Positions 26,063-33,741 of a stretch of 33,741 nucleotides of DNA are shown one piece after another. This DNA comes from Pelagibacteraceae bacterium (GTDB taxonomy: Bacteria > Pseudomonadota > Alphaproteobacteria > Pelagibacterales > Pelagibacteraceae), in assembly GCA_011526385.1 (NCBI GenBank), contig WTIW01000034.1, positions 1 through 33,741 on the forward strand, in the 5' to 3' direction. The stretch's first letter is position 1; every line of letters starts with the position of its first letter. Below the pieces are notes generated by a model. The model did not search any database. It saw only the letters and a list, made by a program, of their open reading frames with translations, and was not told the DNA's origin. Both the position numbers and the translations under genes were made by a program.

Positions 26063-26521
26063 ATGACAAAATTTGTTAAAAAAGACGAGATAAACTCAAG
26101 ATGGTTTGAAATTGATGCATCAGGTGCTGTTGTAGGAAGATTAGCAACAATCGTATCAAAAATCATAAGAGGGAAAAATAAAACTACTTTTACTCCACAT
26201 ATGGATCATGGAGATTTTGTGGTTGTTAAGAATGTAGATCAAATTAAATTTACAGGAAACAAATTTCAAAACAAAAAATATTTTAGACATACTGGTCATC
26301 CTGGCGGTATTAAAGAAACAACACCAGAAAAAATGCATTCGTCAAAGCCAGAAGAAGTTTTAAAATTAGCTGTAAAAAGAATGTTACCTGGTGGAGCTTT
26401 AGCAAAAAAACAGTTAAGCAAATTAAAAATTTATCCTGGCGCAAGTCATCCTCATGAAGCACAGAACCCAGAAATTATTGAAGTATCAAAATTAAATAAT
26501 AAAAATATAGTCAGAAACTAA
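26063..26521 (+). CDS. rplM: 50S ribosomal protein L13
   Basis: L13 is an early-assembly large-subunit protein. The sequence has RWFEIDASGAVVGRLATIVSKIIRGKNK, FTPHMDHGDFVVV and the C-terminal MLPGGALAKKQLSKLKIYPGASHPHEAQ block. The ORF track begins at TTG 26024, which lies inside a promoter-like TTGACA and adds hydrophobic residues not seen in L13. ATG at 26063 (MTKFVKKDE) gives 152 aa, close to the family. It is one base from rpsI, as in nearly all bacteria. Confidence 0.97.
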   Translation: MTKFVKKDEINSRWFEIDASGAVVGRLATIVSKIIRGKNKTTFTPHMDHGDFVVVKNVDQIKFTGNKFQNKKYFRHTGHPGGIKETTPEKMHSSKPEEVLKLAVKRMLPGGALAKKQLSKLKIYPGASHPHEAQNPEIIEVSKLNNKNIVRN

Positions 26522-26522
26522 T

Positions 26523-26954
26523 ATGGAAAATTCAAATCAATCATCTAGTAAAATTAAATTAGACTTCAAGGATAGTAAATACGCAACAGGTAGAAGAAAG
26601 ACATCAATTGCAAAAGTTTGGTTAAAAAAAGGATCTGGTAAGTTTTATGTAAATGGAAAAACGTTAGATGACTATTTCACTAGCTCTTCACATAAAATGC
26701 AAATTTTAAGACCTTTCGAAATTATAAATCAATCAACTGATTATGATGTTAAATCAAAAGTAGTTGGTGGTGGACATACTGGACAAGCAGGGGCATTAGT
26801 CCATGGTATTTCAAGAGCATTATTGCAATTTGATGAAAATTTTAAACCTACATTAAGAAAAGAAAAACTTACAACTAGAGACTCTAGATCTGTTGAAAGA
26901 AAAAAACCTGGAAGAGCAAAAGCTAGAAGAAGCTTCCAATTTTCTAAAAGATAA
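26523..26954 (+). CDS. rpsI: 30S ribosomal protein S9
   Basis: S9 is a small-subunit head protein whose C-terminal tail reaches the P-site tRNA. The 143-aa sequence has YATGRRKTSIAKVWLKKGSGKFYVNG, VVGGGHTGQAGALVHGISRAL and the C-terminal LTRDSRSVERKKPGRAKARRSFQFSKR, ending in the invariant SKR. The N-terminal extension (about 16 residues, Ser/Asn/Lys) is typical of alphaproteobacteria. It starts 1 bp after rplM; argC follows after 33 bp. Confidence 0.98.
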   Translation: MENSNQSSSKIKLDFKDSKYATGRRKTSIAKVWLKKGSGKFYVNGKTLDDYFTSSSHKMQILRPFEIINQSTDYDVKSKVVGGGHTGQAGALVHGISRALLQFDENFKPTLRKEKLTTRDSRSVERKKPGRAKARRSFQFSKR

Positions 26955-26987
26955 TATCTTTTTAATTCATAATTGTTATATTTGTCT

Positions 26988-28013
26988 ATGTCGAAACTAA
27001 ATGTTTTAGTATGTGGTTCAACTGGTTATATTGGATTACAGTTAATTAAAATTTTGAAAAACCATAAAAAAATATTTATTAAATATTTATGTGGAAACTC
27101 GTCAGTTGGAAAAAAAATTTCACATTTTGATAAATCTATTAAAGATAATAATTTACCGAAGATAACTAAATTTAATATAAAATATTTAAAAGATGTTGAT
27201 ATTGTTTTTACAGCTTTACCTAACGGTGAAAGTCAAAAAATTGCGAATTATTTATTAAAAAACAATTTGTTGATAGATCTGTCAGCAGATTTTAGATTAA
27301 AAAATCCAAATGATTATTATAAATGGTACAAACTAAAACATCAGGCAAAACATCTTATTAAAAAATCAATTTATTCTTTACCGGAACTTAAAAAAGATAA
27401 AATAATTCAACATAAAATCATTTCATCTCCTGGCTGCTATCCAACATCTATATTAATTCCTTTAGCTCCATTAATTAAAAATAATCTAATTTTAAATTCA
27501 AATATCATTATCGATTCAAAATCAGGATATTCTGGCGCTGGTAGAGGTGTGCATAAAAAGTATAAAAATAAGAACTTATATGAGTCTCTAAGTGCTTATG
27601 GTGTGGGTATACATAGACATAATTCTGAAATCCAACAAGAACTAGATTTTTATACAAAAAAGAAAAACAAATTTGATTTTACCCCACATTTATCACCAAT
27701 GTTTAGAGGTATTTTAACAACCATTTACGTTGATTTAAAAAAAGGAATAAATATTTCAAAGGTTCATAAATATTTAACTAATTTTTACAATAATAGTAAT
27801 TTTATTAAGATTAAAAAACCAAATACTTTTCTAAGCACTAATGATGTGATTAATACAAATAATTGTCATATATCTGTTTGCAATAGTAAAAATAAACATA
27901 AACTAATTATATTATCTGTTATAGATAACTTGATAAAAGGAGGCGGAGGTCAAGCCGTACAAAGTATGAATATTCACTACGGGTTTAGGGAAAATGAAGG
28001 CTTTATTAACTAA
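26988..28013 (+). CDS. argC: N-acetyl-gamma-glutamyl-phosphate reductase
   Basis: ArgC reduces N-acetylglutamyl phosphate to the semialdehyde in arginine synthesis. The Rossmann start is VLVCGSTGYIGLQL, the catalytic Cys150 lies in SSPGCYPTSILIPLAPL and SGAGRG follows. The ORF track starts at TTG 26973; ATG at 26988 (MSKLNVL) is preferred because it places the dinucleotide loop at the usual distance from the start, giving 341 aa. The rplM-rpsI-argC order is conserved in alphaproteobacteria. The end overlaps the small lipoprotein gene by 20 bp. Confidence 0.95.
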   Translation: MSKLNVLVCGSTGYIGLQLIKILKNHKKIFIKYLCGNSSVGKKISHFDKSIKDNNLPKITKFNIKYLKDVDIVFTALPNGESQKIANYLLKNNLLIDLSADFRLKNPNDYYKWYKLKHQAKHLIKKSIYSLPELKKDKIIQHKIISSPGCYPTSILIPLAPLIKNNLILNSNIIIDSKSGYSGAGRGVHKKYKNKNLYESLSAYGVGIHRHNSEIQQELDFYTKKKNKFDFTPHLSPMFRGILTTIYVDLKKGINISKVHKYLTNFYNNSNFIKIKKPNTFLSTNDVINTNNCHISVCNSKNKHKLIILSVIDNLIKGGGGQAVQSMNIHYGFRENEGFIN

Positions 28014-28218
28014 TATTTTCAATTTATTTATATTAATTCTTTTTTTAAGTGGTTGTTCTATAGATAATAAAACAGGTTTTTGGGAAGATAAAAATGATTT
28101 TTCATCAAAAAAAGAATTATCATCGCTGTCATTTAATGAAAATTTATCTTTTGAAGAGTATAAAAAAAATATAATTACTTACGGTAAAAAAAGTAATTAT
28201 CCAAAACTAATGGATTGA
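27994..28218 (+). CDS. Small predicted lipoprotein of unknown function
   Basis: The 74-aa product has an N-terminal hydrophobic stretch and a perfect lipobox LSGC (Cys21), so it should be lipidated, leaving a mature chain of about 54 residues. That chain is acidic/Lys-rich, starts CSIDNKTGFWEDK and has no domain I recognise. It overlaps argC by 20 bp and lies 1 bp before hom, so it is transcribed with both. The start of the mature chain reminds me weakly of SAR11 BamB-like proteins; this is from memory and unverified. It could be a real small envelope protein or the remnant of a longer one. Confidence 0.72.
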   Translation: MKALLTNIFNLFILILFLSGCSIDNKTGFWEDKNDFSSKKELSSLSFNENLSFEEYKKNIITYGKKSNYPKLMD

Positions 28219-28219
28219 T

Positions 28220-29512
28220 ATGAAAAATAAAATTAATGTTGCTATAATTGGTTTGGGGCAGATTGGTAATTTTTTATACAATGAAATTTCTCTCAAAAAA
28301 AAAGATATTGAGCTAAAAACTGGAAAAATAATAGACATTATTGCGGTCTCAGCAAAAAATAAAAACAAAAAAAGAAAATATAAAATTGATAAAAAAATAT
28401 TTTATTCAAATCCACTCAAGATAATAAAAGAAAAAAAAATTGATATTTTATTTGAAGTTATAGGTCAATCAGATGGAATTTCTAAAAAAATTGTAGAACA
28501 GTCGTTAAAGAATAAAATTCATGTTATAACACCAAATAAGGCCTTGATTTCAAAACATGGAGATTATCTATCTAATTTAGCAGAAAAAAATAAAGTAAAC
28601 TTAGAATTTGAAGCAGCTGTAGCTGGAGGAATTCCTATTATTAGAACTATTAAAGAAGGTTTAGCCACAAATAAAATTAGCAAAGTTTACGGAATATTAA
28701 ATGGAACATGCAATTATATTCTTACTCAAATGGAAAAAACAAAAGACTCTTTTTCAAATGTTTTAAAAGAAGCTCAAAGACTTGGGTATGCAGAACCTAT
28801 AAATCCAAAATTAGATTTAAATGGATATGATGCGCTAGCAAAAGTTAAAATATTATCTGCACTAGCATTTAATAGAAAAATTTCAAAATTTAATACTTTA
28901 ATGGAAGGTATTGAAAAAATAGAAGCAAAAGATTTTGAAATAGTCGATAAATTAAAACTTAGAATTAAGTTATTAGGCATTACAGAGATTATTAATAATC
29001 AGTTATTTGAACGTGTGCATCCCTGTTTAGTAGATAAAAATTCTTATATTGGAAATGTAAATGATGTAATGAATGCTGTAATATTAGATGGTTACCCTGT
29101 TGGAGAAAGTATATTACAAGGTGAAGGCGCAGGTCCAGGACCAACTTCTTCTGCATTGATGTCAGATTTATTATCAATATTAAGAGGAAATATTAAATAT
29201 CCTTTTGGCATACCTTTTAAGAATAGAAGAAAAATAATCAATTATAACAAAGATTTTTATGAAAACTCATTATATCTAAGATTGGAAGTAAAAGATAAGC
29301 CTGGAGTTTTATCTTCTATTACTAAAATTCTAGCAAAAAATAAAATTTCTGTACGAAGATTAATTCAAATACCTGATAATAAGAAAAAAACAGCTTCAAT
29401 TGTTATTATTACTCATAAATGTAAAGAGCTAAACTCTAGAAGATGTATTAAATTATTTAAAAGTAATAAAAATATAAATAAAGAACCTGTATTAATAAGA
29501 CTTTTTAATTAA
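28220..29512 (+). CDS. hom: Homoserine dehydrogenase
   Basis: Hom reduces aspartate semialdehyde to homoserine, the precursor of threonine and methionine. The 430-aa monofunctional protein (no aspartokinase part) has the NAD(P) loop VAIIGLGQIGNFL, TPNKALISKHG, EAAVAGGIPIIRTIKEGL, ILNGTCNYILTQM and GYAEPINPKLDLNGYDALAKV. A C-terminal ACT domain (from about 350, VKDKPGVLSSITKILAKN) suggests feedback control, usually by threonine. It follows the lipoprotein gene by 1 bp. Its stop shares an 8-bp TTAATTAA palindrome with the convergent gpx stop. The product feeds the metY pathway. Confidence 0.97.
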   Translation: MKNKINVAIIGLGQIGNFLYNEISLKKKDIELKTGKIIDIIAVSAKNKNKKRKYKIDKKIFYSNPLKIIKEKKIDILFEVIGQSDGISKKIVEQSLKNKIHVITPNKALISKHGDYLSNLAEKNKVNLEFEAAVAGGIPIIRTIKEGLATNKISKVYGILNGTCNYILTQMEKTKDSFSNVLKEAQRLGYAEPINPKLDLNGYDALAKVKILSALAFNRKISKFNTLMEGIEKIEAKDFEIVDKLKLRIKLLGITEIINNQLFERVHPCLVDKNSYIGNVNDVMNAVILDGYPVGESILQGEGAGPGPTSSALMSDLLSILRGNIKYPFGIPFKNRRKIINYNKDFYENSLYLRLEVKDKPGVLSSITKILAKNKISVRRLIQIPDNKKKTASIVIITHKCKELNSRRCIKLFKSNKNINKEPVLIRLFN

Positions 29513-30062
29513 GTATTTTTTCTATCTTATTGATTATTTTTTTTGAGGTTGGCTTAGTAAAAGACATATATGTTTCCTCAACTTTTCCTTCTTGATTAAT
29601 TAAAATCTTGTGGAAATTCCATTTTGGAATAGCTGATTTTCCATAATTTTTAAATGCCCATTTATATATTTCATGTGCATTTTCACCCTTAACATCTGTT
29701 TTAGAGGTCATAGGGAAATTGATATTGAAGTTAACTTCACAAAATTCTTTAATTTCTTTTTCAGTACCAGGTTCTTGGTTGCCAAATTGATTAGATGGTA
29801 TACCCAGTACTACCAAACCTCTATCTTTATATTTTGTCCATAAATTTTGAAGATCGTCATATTGCTTTGTAAAACCACATTTGCTAGCTACATTTACCAT
29901 TAATATAACTTTGCCTTTAAATTCAGCTAAATCAATCTCATTTCCATTGATACTTTTAATTTTAAAATCATAAAATTTTTTTTCATAACTTGCAGATGAA
30001 TTTTGGAAATTAAAAAAAGACATAATAAAAATTATTAAAAAAAATATTTTTTTATTAATCAT
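29505..30062 (-). CDS. Glutathione peroxidase family thiol peroxidase, exported
   Basis: The 185-aa protein has the GPx fold with Cys62 in NVASKCGFTKQY, Gln92 in PSNQFGNQEPG and Trp148 in IPKWNFHK, the catalytic triad. Cys rather than selenocysteine, plus Cys108 in KEFCEV, suggests a thioredoxin-dependent type. Residues 1-24 look like a signal peptide (hydrophobic core, then NSSAS), so it probably works in the periplasm on peroxides. It follows nhaA with an ATGA overlap. Loss of the signal from the count would leave the usual 160 aa. Confidence 0.93.
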   Translation of the reverse strand: MINKKIFFLIIFIMSFFNFQNSSASYEKKFYDFKIKSINGNEIDLAEFKGKVILMVNVASKCGFTKQYDDLQNLWTKYKDRGLVVLGIPSNQFGNQEPGTEKEIKEFCEVNFNINFPMTSKTDVKGENAHEIYKWAFKNYGKSAIPKWNFHKILINQEGKVEETYMSFTKPTSKKIINKIEKILN

Positions 30063-31234
30063 TTATTTTTTGAAAATAAAAGTAATAATAAATAGCCAAA
30101 TAAAGTAGATAATAAAGATCCACTTAATACTCCAATTTTAACGCCATCCATATATTGCATATTTTCAGCAAAAGCTAAATTTCCAACAAATAAACTCATT
30201 GTAAAACCAATACCCGTTAATACACCAACCGCATAAAAACTTATCCAATTAGAATTATTAGGCATTTGTGCGAGCTTTAATTTAATTGATATGTAAGAAA
30301 AAACAAAAACACCGAGTTGTTTACCAACAAATAAACCTAACAATATACCTAGTGGTACTTTATTTAGTAGTGAAGCAAATGTAAGTCCTTCCAAAGACAC
30401 TCCTGCATTTGCAAATGCAAAAATTGGCATAATTCCAAAAGCCACATAAGGACTTATTCCATGTTCCAATTTTATCAATAATGAAAAGTCTTTATCTTTT
30501 TTTCTATGAGGTATTGTGCAAGCTAGCAATACCCCAGCTATAGTAGCGTGAATACCTGATTGATGTGTAAACTCCCATAAAAATAAACCAACAATTAGAT
30601 AAGGTAAAAATTTCTTAACATTAAATTTATTTAAAATTAGTAATAAAATAAAAGCTAGAAGCATTAAAGATAAGTATTTGACACTTAAATCGCCTGAGTA
30701 GAATAAAGCTATAATAACAATTGCACCTAGATCATCAATTATTGCTAACGCAGTTAAAAAAACTTTTAATGAGATAGGAACTCTAGATCCAAGCAAAGAT
30801 AATACACCGAGTGAAAAAGCTATATCTGTTGCTGAAGGTATTGCCCATCCTCTTATAGTTTCACTATCTCCATAATTTATAAATACATAAAAAAGAGCAG
30901 GGACCAACATGCCTCCAACTGCACCGATGATTGGTAAAAGAGCTTGTTTAATATTTGATAATTCACCTTGTAAAAATTCTCTTTTTATTTCTAAAGTTAC
31001 AAAAAAGAAGAAAATTGCCATTAGGGCATCATTGATCCAATGTAGAACTGAAAGCTTAATACCAAAACTATTTACACCAATAAAAATATATTTTTCTAAA
31101 GTGCCAAAATATAAACTTGATAAATCAGAGTTGCTTATTATCAATGCAATTACAGCACTAAACAAAAGAACCAAACCACTTGCTGCTTCTAATTTGAAGA
31201 ACCATCTAAAAGGTTTTGTAATATTTTGTATCAT
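30059..31234 (-). CDS. nhaA: Na+/H+ antiporter NhaA
   Basis: NhaA exchanges sodium for protons across the inner membrane, controlling pH and Na+ in sea water. The 391-aa protein has about 12 membrane segments and the family motifs: FFVTLEIKREFLQGEL, IPSATDIAFSLGVLSLLG (Asp137), the ion-binding pair Asp167-Asp168 in ALAIIDDLGAIVIIALFYS, and GIGFTMSLFVGNLAF. It starts 1 bp after the zinc-ribbon gene and overlaps gpx by 4 bp, so the three form an operon. Confidence 0.97.
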   Translation of the reverse strand: MIQNITKPFRWFFKLEAASGLVLLFSAVIALIISNSDLSSLYFGTLEKYIFIGVNSFGIKLSVLHWINDALMAIFFFFVTLEIKREFLQGELSNIKQALLPIIGAVGGMLVPALFYVFINYGDSETIRGWAIPSATDIAFSLGVLSLLGSRVPISLKVFLTALAIIDDLGAIVIIALFYSGDLSVKYLSLMLLAFILLLILNKFNVKKFLPYLIVGLFLWEFTHQSGIHATIAGVLLACTIPHRKKDKDFSLLIKLEHGISPYVAFGIMPIFAFANAGVSLEGLTFASLLNKVPLGILLGLFVGKQLGVFVFSYISIKLKLAQMPNNSNWISFYAVGVLTGIGFTMSLFVGNLAFAENMQYMDGVKIGVLSGSLLSTLFGYLLLLLFSKNK

Positions 31235-31235
31235 A

Positions 31236-31745
31236 TTATTTTATTAAATCTTTTATGAATGAACTTATATCAAACATAATCTCATAAAAGTTATTAAGCG
31301 CTGGAATTAGAAATGGAAAATAATCGGATAAATTATTTTTAAAAGTATCTAGTACTAATATCAAAGCAATAAAAGTTATAATTATAATCAGCAGGATATT
31401 AAAAAAGCTTCTAGAGGTATTTTTTGGTTCAACTATATTAGCACTGAATTCATCTTCATTTTCTTTTGTCTTTTTTTTTCTAGTTTTTTTAACTTTTTGT
31501 TTTTTTTTAATTTTTGACTTTATTTCATCATTAGATTTTGCAGGATTTATTTTTATTAAATCCACTTTAGTAGTGTCTTCAGTAATTTCTTCTTTTGAAA
31601 GTTCTGATACTATATTTTGGTCTTTCGGTAGATCGTAATGCCACCTATGTTTGCAGCTGCTGCATTGCAAAAGTCTACCATTTATAGGTATAAGTTTTTC
31701 ATCAATGTTAAATTTTTTGATGCAATTTGGACAGCTAATGATCAT
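31236..31745 (-). CDS. Zinc-ribbon (MJ0042-type) single-pass membrane protein
   Basis: The 169-aa protein begins with a zinc ribbon: ISCPNCIKKFNID then LLQCSSCKHRWHY, the MJ0042 / YfgA-like pattern common in alphaproteobacteria. A highly charged Lys/Glu-rich linker (KIKKKQKVKKTRKKKTKEN) leads to a single hydrophobic segment near residues 112-132 (FFNILLIIIITFIALILVL) and a C-terminal part (about 35 residues). The ribbon should face the cytoplasm. The function is unknown. It is the first gene of an operon with nhaA and gpx and diverges from tRNA-Pro. Confidence 0.88.
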   Translation of the reverse strand: MIISCPNCIKKFNIDEKLIPINGRLLQCSSCKHRWHYDLPKDQNIVSELSKEEITEDTTKVDLIKINPAKSNDEIKSKIKKKQKVKKTRKKKTKENEDEFSANIVEPKNTSRSFFNILLIIIITFIALILVLDTFKNNLSDYFPFLIPALNNFYEIMFDISSFIKDLIK

Positions 31746-31840
31746 TAGGTTAGTTTATATATTAAATTATTTATTTTTTCTTGATTTTCGACATTAATAT
31801 ACTTTGAAATTTAATTTTTCTACTGTATTAGTACTGCATT
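31746..31840 (+). promoter_or_regulatory. Divergent promoter region before tRNA-Pro
   Basis: For the tRNA, TTGAAA (31804-31809), 16 bp, then TATTAG (31826-31831) is a plausible promoter with a start near 31838, 2-3 nt before the tRNA. A small inverted repeat TACT-gtatt-AGTA surrounds the -10. The zinc-ribbon gene promoter must lie in the AT-rich 31746-31800 part, where no clear boxes stand out. Confidence 0.4.
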
Positions 31841-31917
<77 letters not shown>

Positions 31918-31922
31918 TCGAT

Positions 31923-32204
31923 ATGAAAAAAGCTAAAATATATAAACCTACAAAAACTGCCATGCAATCTGGTACCAAAAAGTTTGATAAATGGGTCATT
32001 GAATTTATAACAGATCAACCTGGTATTAATCCTTTAATGGGGTGGGAAAGTTCAACCGACACTAGTTCTGAATTAAAATTAGAATTCTCTTCAAAAGAAC
32101 TTGCGGTTGATTATGCAAAGAAAAATAAAATAAATTTTGAAATTATAGAACCAAAATTAAGAAAAGTTATAAAAAAATCTTACGCTGATAACTTTACAAA
32201 ATAA
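31923..32204 (+). CDS. NADH dehydrogenase NDUFS4-like subunit (ETC complex I region)
   Basis: The 93-aa protein matches the NDUFS4 / 18-kDa complex I accessory subunit family shared by alphaproteobacteria and mitochondria: ARIYKP-like start KAKIYKPTKTAMQSGTKKFDKWVIEF, then INPLMGWESSTDT and FSSKELAVDYAKKNKI. It sits on the matrix/cytoplasmic arm in characterised complexes. The ATG lies 5 nt after the tRNA-Pro CCA end, so 3' processing of the tRNA would leave an almost leaderless mRNA. The SbmA-like gene follows after 3 bp. Confidence 0.93.
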   Translation: MKKAKIYKPTKTAMQSGTKKFDKWVIEFITDQPGINPLMGWESSTDTSSELKLEFSSKELAVDYAKKNKINFEIIEPKLRKVIKKSYADNFTK

Positions 32205-32207
32205 CAA

Positions 32208-33200
32208 ATGTTTAAATTTTTTACTGAAAAGAAGTGGTACGGGTGGAGTATTGTAGGTTCCATTTTTATACTTGTTTCAACCTGGTACCAAGTTCAATTA
32301 GATGTAAAAATTAATGAATGGTTTGGTGAATTTTACGATACTTTACAAAAAGCTTTAACTGAACAAGGATCTGTAACAGAACAAGAGTTTATAGGATATT
32401 TATTTACTTTTGCTAAAGTTGCTGGTCTATGGATAATTATTGCAATTGTAACAGGTTTTTTTGTTTCTCATTGGGTATTTAGATGGCGTACATCTATGGC
32501 TGAATATTATCATGATCAGTGGCTTAAAGCTCGTTTAACTGAAGGTGCATCACAAAGAGTCCAAGAAGATACACTGAAGTTTGCAAGAATTATGGAAGGT
32601 CTTGGCGTTGGTTTGCTAGATAGCATTATGACATTGGTTGCTTTTTTACCAATTCTTTGGGGTCTATCAAAACAAGTTAGTGTATTGCCATGGATAGGTG
32701 AAGTTAACCATGCACTTGTTTGGGTAGCAATTATTTCTGCATTAGGTGGAACAGTATTACTAGCAGCGGTAGGAATAAAACTTCCAGGCATTGAATATGA
32801 TATTCAAAAGGAAGAAGCAGGTTATAGAAAAGAACTCGTACATGGAGAAGATGATCCTATAAGAGCAGCACCACCAACAATTGGACAGTTATATGACAGA
32901 GTAAGAGGAATTCATTATAAATCATATTTTCATTATTTATATTTTAACGCCGTTAAATGGAGTTACTTTCAAGGAATGGTAATAGTTCCATATTTAGCAT
33001 TAGCTCCTACTATTGTTAAAGGTGCAATTACATTAGGTTTTGTTCAGCAAATAACAAGAGCATTTGGTAGAGTAGAAGGATCACTCCAGTATCTTGTAAA
33101 AAGTTGGTCAACAATTGTTGAACTAATATCGGTTTGGAAGAGATTGAGTGAGTTTGAAAGAAAACTAAAATCTACAGATGAGAAATTTGTAAGATCTTAA
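32208..33200 (+). CDS. SbmA/BacA-like peptide transporter, N-terminally short
   Basis: The 330-aa membrane protein closely follows Escherichia coli SbmA from memory: WYQVQLDVKINEWFGEFYDTLQKAL, FFVSHWVFRWRTSMAEYY, EGASQRVQEDTLKFARIMEGLGVG, GIKLPGIEYD and AYRKELVHGEDD. SbmA/BacA are proton-driven importers of peptides and related compounds and lack an ATPase domain; none is seen here. Compared with SbmA (about 406 aa), roughly the first 75 residues, including one membrane segment, are absent. No upstream in-frame start extends it, because the preceding gene ends 3 bp before. The substrate is unknown. Confidence 0.9.
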   Translation: MFKFFTEKKWYGWSIVGSIFILVSTWYQVQLDVKINEWFGEFYDTLQKALTEQGSVTEQEFIGYLFTFAKVAGLWIIIAIVTGFFVSHWVFRWRTSMAEYYHDQWLKARLTEGASQRVQEDTLKFARIMEGLGVGLLDSIMTLVAFLPILWGLSKQVSVLPWIGEVNHALVWVAIISALGGTVLLAAVGIKLPGIEYDIQKEEAGYRKELVHGEDDPIRAAPPTIGQLYDRVRGIHYKSYFHYLYFNAVKWSYFQGMVIVPYLALAPTIVKGAITLGFVQQITRAFGRVEGSLQYLVKSWSTIVELISVWKRLSEFERKLKSTDEKFVRS

Positions 33201-33201
33201 A

Positions 33202-33741
33202 ATGTCTTTAGATAAATCTTTAATTGAAAAGTTTAGATCTGTGACTGTTAAATCAGCTTATGCAGCATCCAAGTTTAAAGGATTAAATGATAAAATAGGA
33301 GCTGATAAGGCCGCTGTAGACGTTATGAGAGCTGAGCTAAATAAAATTGATATGAAGGGTAGGGTTGTCATAGGAGAAGGTGAGTTAGATGAGGCGCCAA
33401 TGTTATACATAGGCGAAGAATTAGGTACAAGAAAAGGTATAGAAATAGATATTGCAGTTGATCCAGTTGAAGGAACTAATTTTGTAGCTAAAAATTTGCC
33501 TGGGGGTATTGCTGTACTAGCAGTATCAGAAAAAAATAATTTATTTAATGCACCTGAAACGTACATGCATAAATTAGCAGTGGGTAAAAATATTGAAAAA
33601 GGTGTAGTTGATTTAGACTATAGTCTAGAGAAAAATCTAAAAAATTTAGCGGATGCTAAAAATAAAGAATTATCTGATCTTACAGTCTGCTTTTTAGATA
33701 GAAGTAGACATAAAGATATCAACGAGACATTGGATAAATTT
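33202..33741 (+). CDS. glpX: Fructose-1,6-bisphosphatase class II, 3' end outside window
   Basis: The first 180 codons are in the window and stay open to the edge. They show VTVKSAYAASKFKG, the metal/substrate block VVIGEGELDEAPMLYIGEELG and DPVEGTNFVAKNLPGGIAVLAV, all typical of GlpX, which hydrolyses fructose 1,6-bisphosphate in gluconeogenesis. The ATG at 33202 follows the SbmA-like stop by one base. In other alphaproteobacteria glpX often follows hom directly; here about 3.7 kb separate them. The ORF-track entry at 33258 on the minus strand is a shadow. Confidence 0.96.
   Translation, partial: MSLDKSLIEKFRSVTVKSAYAASKFKGLNDKIGADKAAVDVMRAELNKIDMKGRVVIGEGELDEAPMLYIGEELGTRKGIEIDIAVDPVEGTNFVAKNLPGGIAVLAVSEKNNLFNAPETYMHKLAVGKNIEKGVVDLDYSLEKNLKNLADAKNKELSDLTVCFLDRSRHKDINETLDKF

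Noticed and set aside
30909-31247. 112-aa plus-strand ORF antisense to nhaA
   Set aside because: It is a shadow of nhaA; the nhaA frame has all family motifs and the antisense frame has none.
33258-33566. 102-aa minus-strand ORF at the window end
   Set aside because: It is antisense to glpX, whose frame carries conserved motifs throughout.

Overview
The window is a dense, AT-rich (roughly 70% A+T by eye) stretch of bacterial chromosome. The gene set and order point to a streamlined alphaproteobacterium of the SAR11 / Candidatus Pelagibacter type. Evidence is the mitochondrion-like respiratory accessories (NDUFS4-type complex I subunit, CBP3-type ubiquinol-cytochrome c chaperone, CtaA), the alphaproteobacterial gene strings slt-dapA-smpB, lepB-rnc-recO, glyA-nrdR-rib-nusB-thiL, plsX-ihfA-merR and rplM-rpsI-argC, very short or negative intergenic distances, Lys/Asn/Ile-rich proteins, and a SAM-II/SAM-V-like leader before metY. 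The taxonomic call is inference; no rRNA is present. I see no phage, transposon, IS, CRISPR or defence genes.

Layout. Positions 1-2216 (minus) hold a lytic transglycosylase cut by the window edge. From 2255 to 9625 (plus) runs one long overlapping series: dapA, smpB, folK, a short bifunctional RSH gene, pyrE, pdxJ, acpS, lepB, rnc, recO. hemB (minus) converges on recO, and its start codon lies inside a 15-bp palindrome that matches the 7-1-7 Fur operator. Divergent from hemB, a predicted Fe(II)/2-oxoglutarate oxygenase of the Asp/Asn beta-hydroxylase type begins a second plus-strand series: rpiB, glyA, nrdR, ribD, ribE, ribBX, ribH, nusB, thiL, then hppA (proton-pumping pyrophosphatase).

From 20166 a bamE-like lipoprotein (minus) and a cytochrome bc1 chaperone (plus) start back to back with no bases between the ATGs. 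They are followed by rpmF (59 aa, absent from the ORF track), plsX, an IHF/HU gene, a MerR-type regulator and rpmG. A small chorismate mutase (minus) and ctaA (plus) diverge from a symmetric AT-rich promoter. metY (minus) carries a leader of about 150 nt with two SAM-II/SAM-V-like pseudoknots and diverges from rplM-rpsI-argC-lipoprotein-hom. A minus-strand group of zinc-ribbon membrane protein, nhaA and gpx converges on hom. The end holds tRNA-Pro(TGG), the NDUFS4-like gene, an SbmA/BacA-like transporter gene and the 5' part of glpX.

Functionally the window covers riboflavin synthesis almost entirely (ribD, ribE, ribB, ribH; the GTP cyclohydrolase II active site is missing from RibBX and must be elsewhere). 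It also covers homoserine and methionine synthesis (hom, metY), single-carbon metabolism (glyA), B6, folate and thiamine steps, haem synthesis and haem A formation, ribosomal proteins and stringent response. It is mostly housekeeping. The most interesting signals are regulatory (metY leader, hemB palindrome) and reductive (missing domains, missing neighbours, shared start and stop codons), not a new multigene system.
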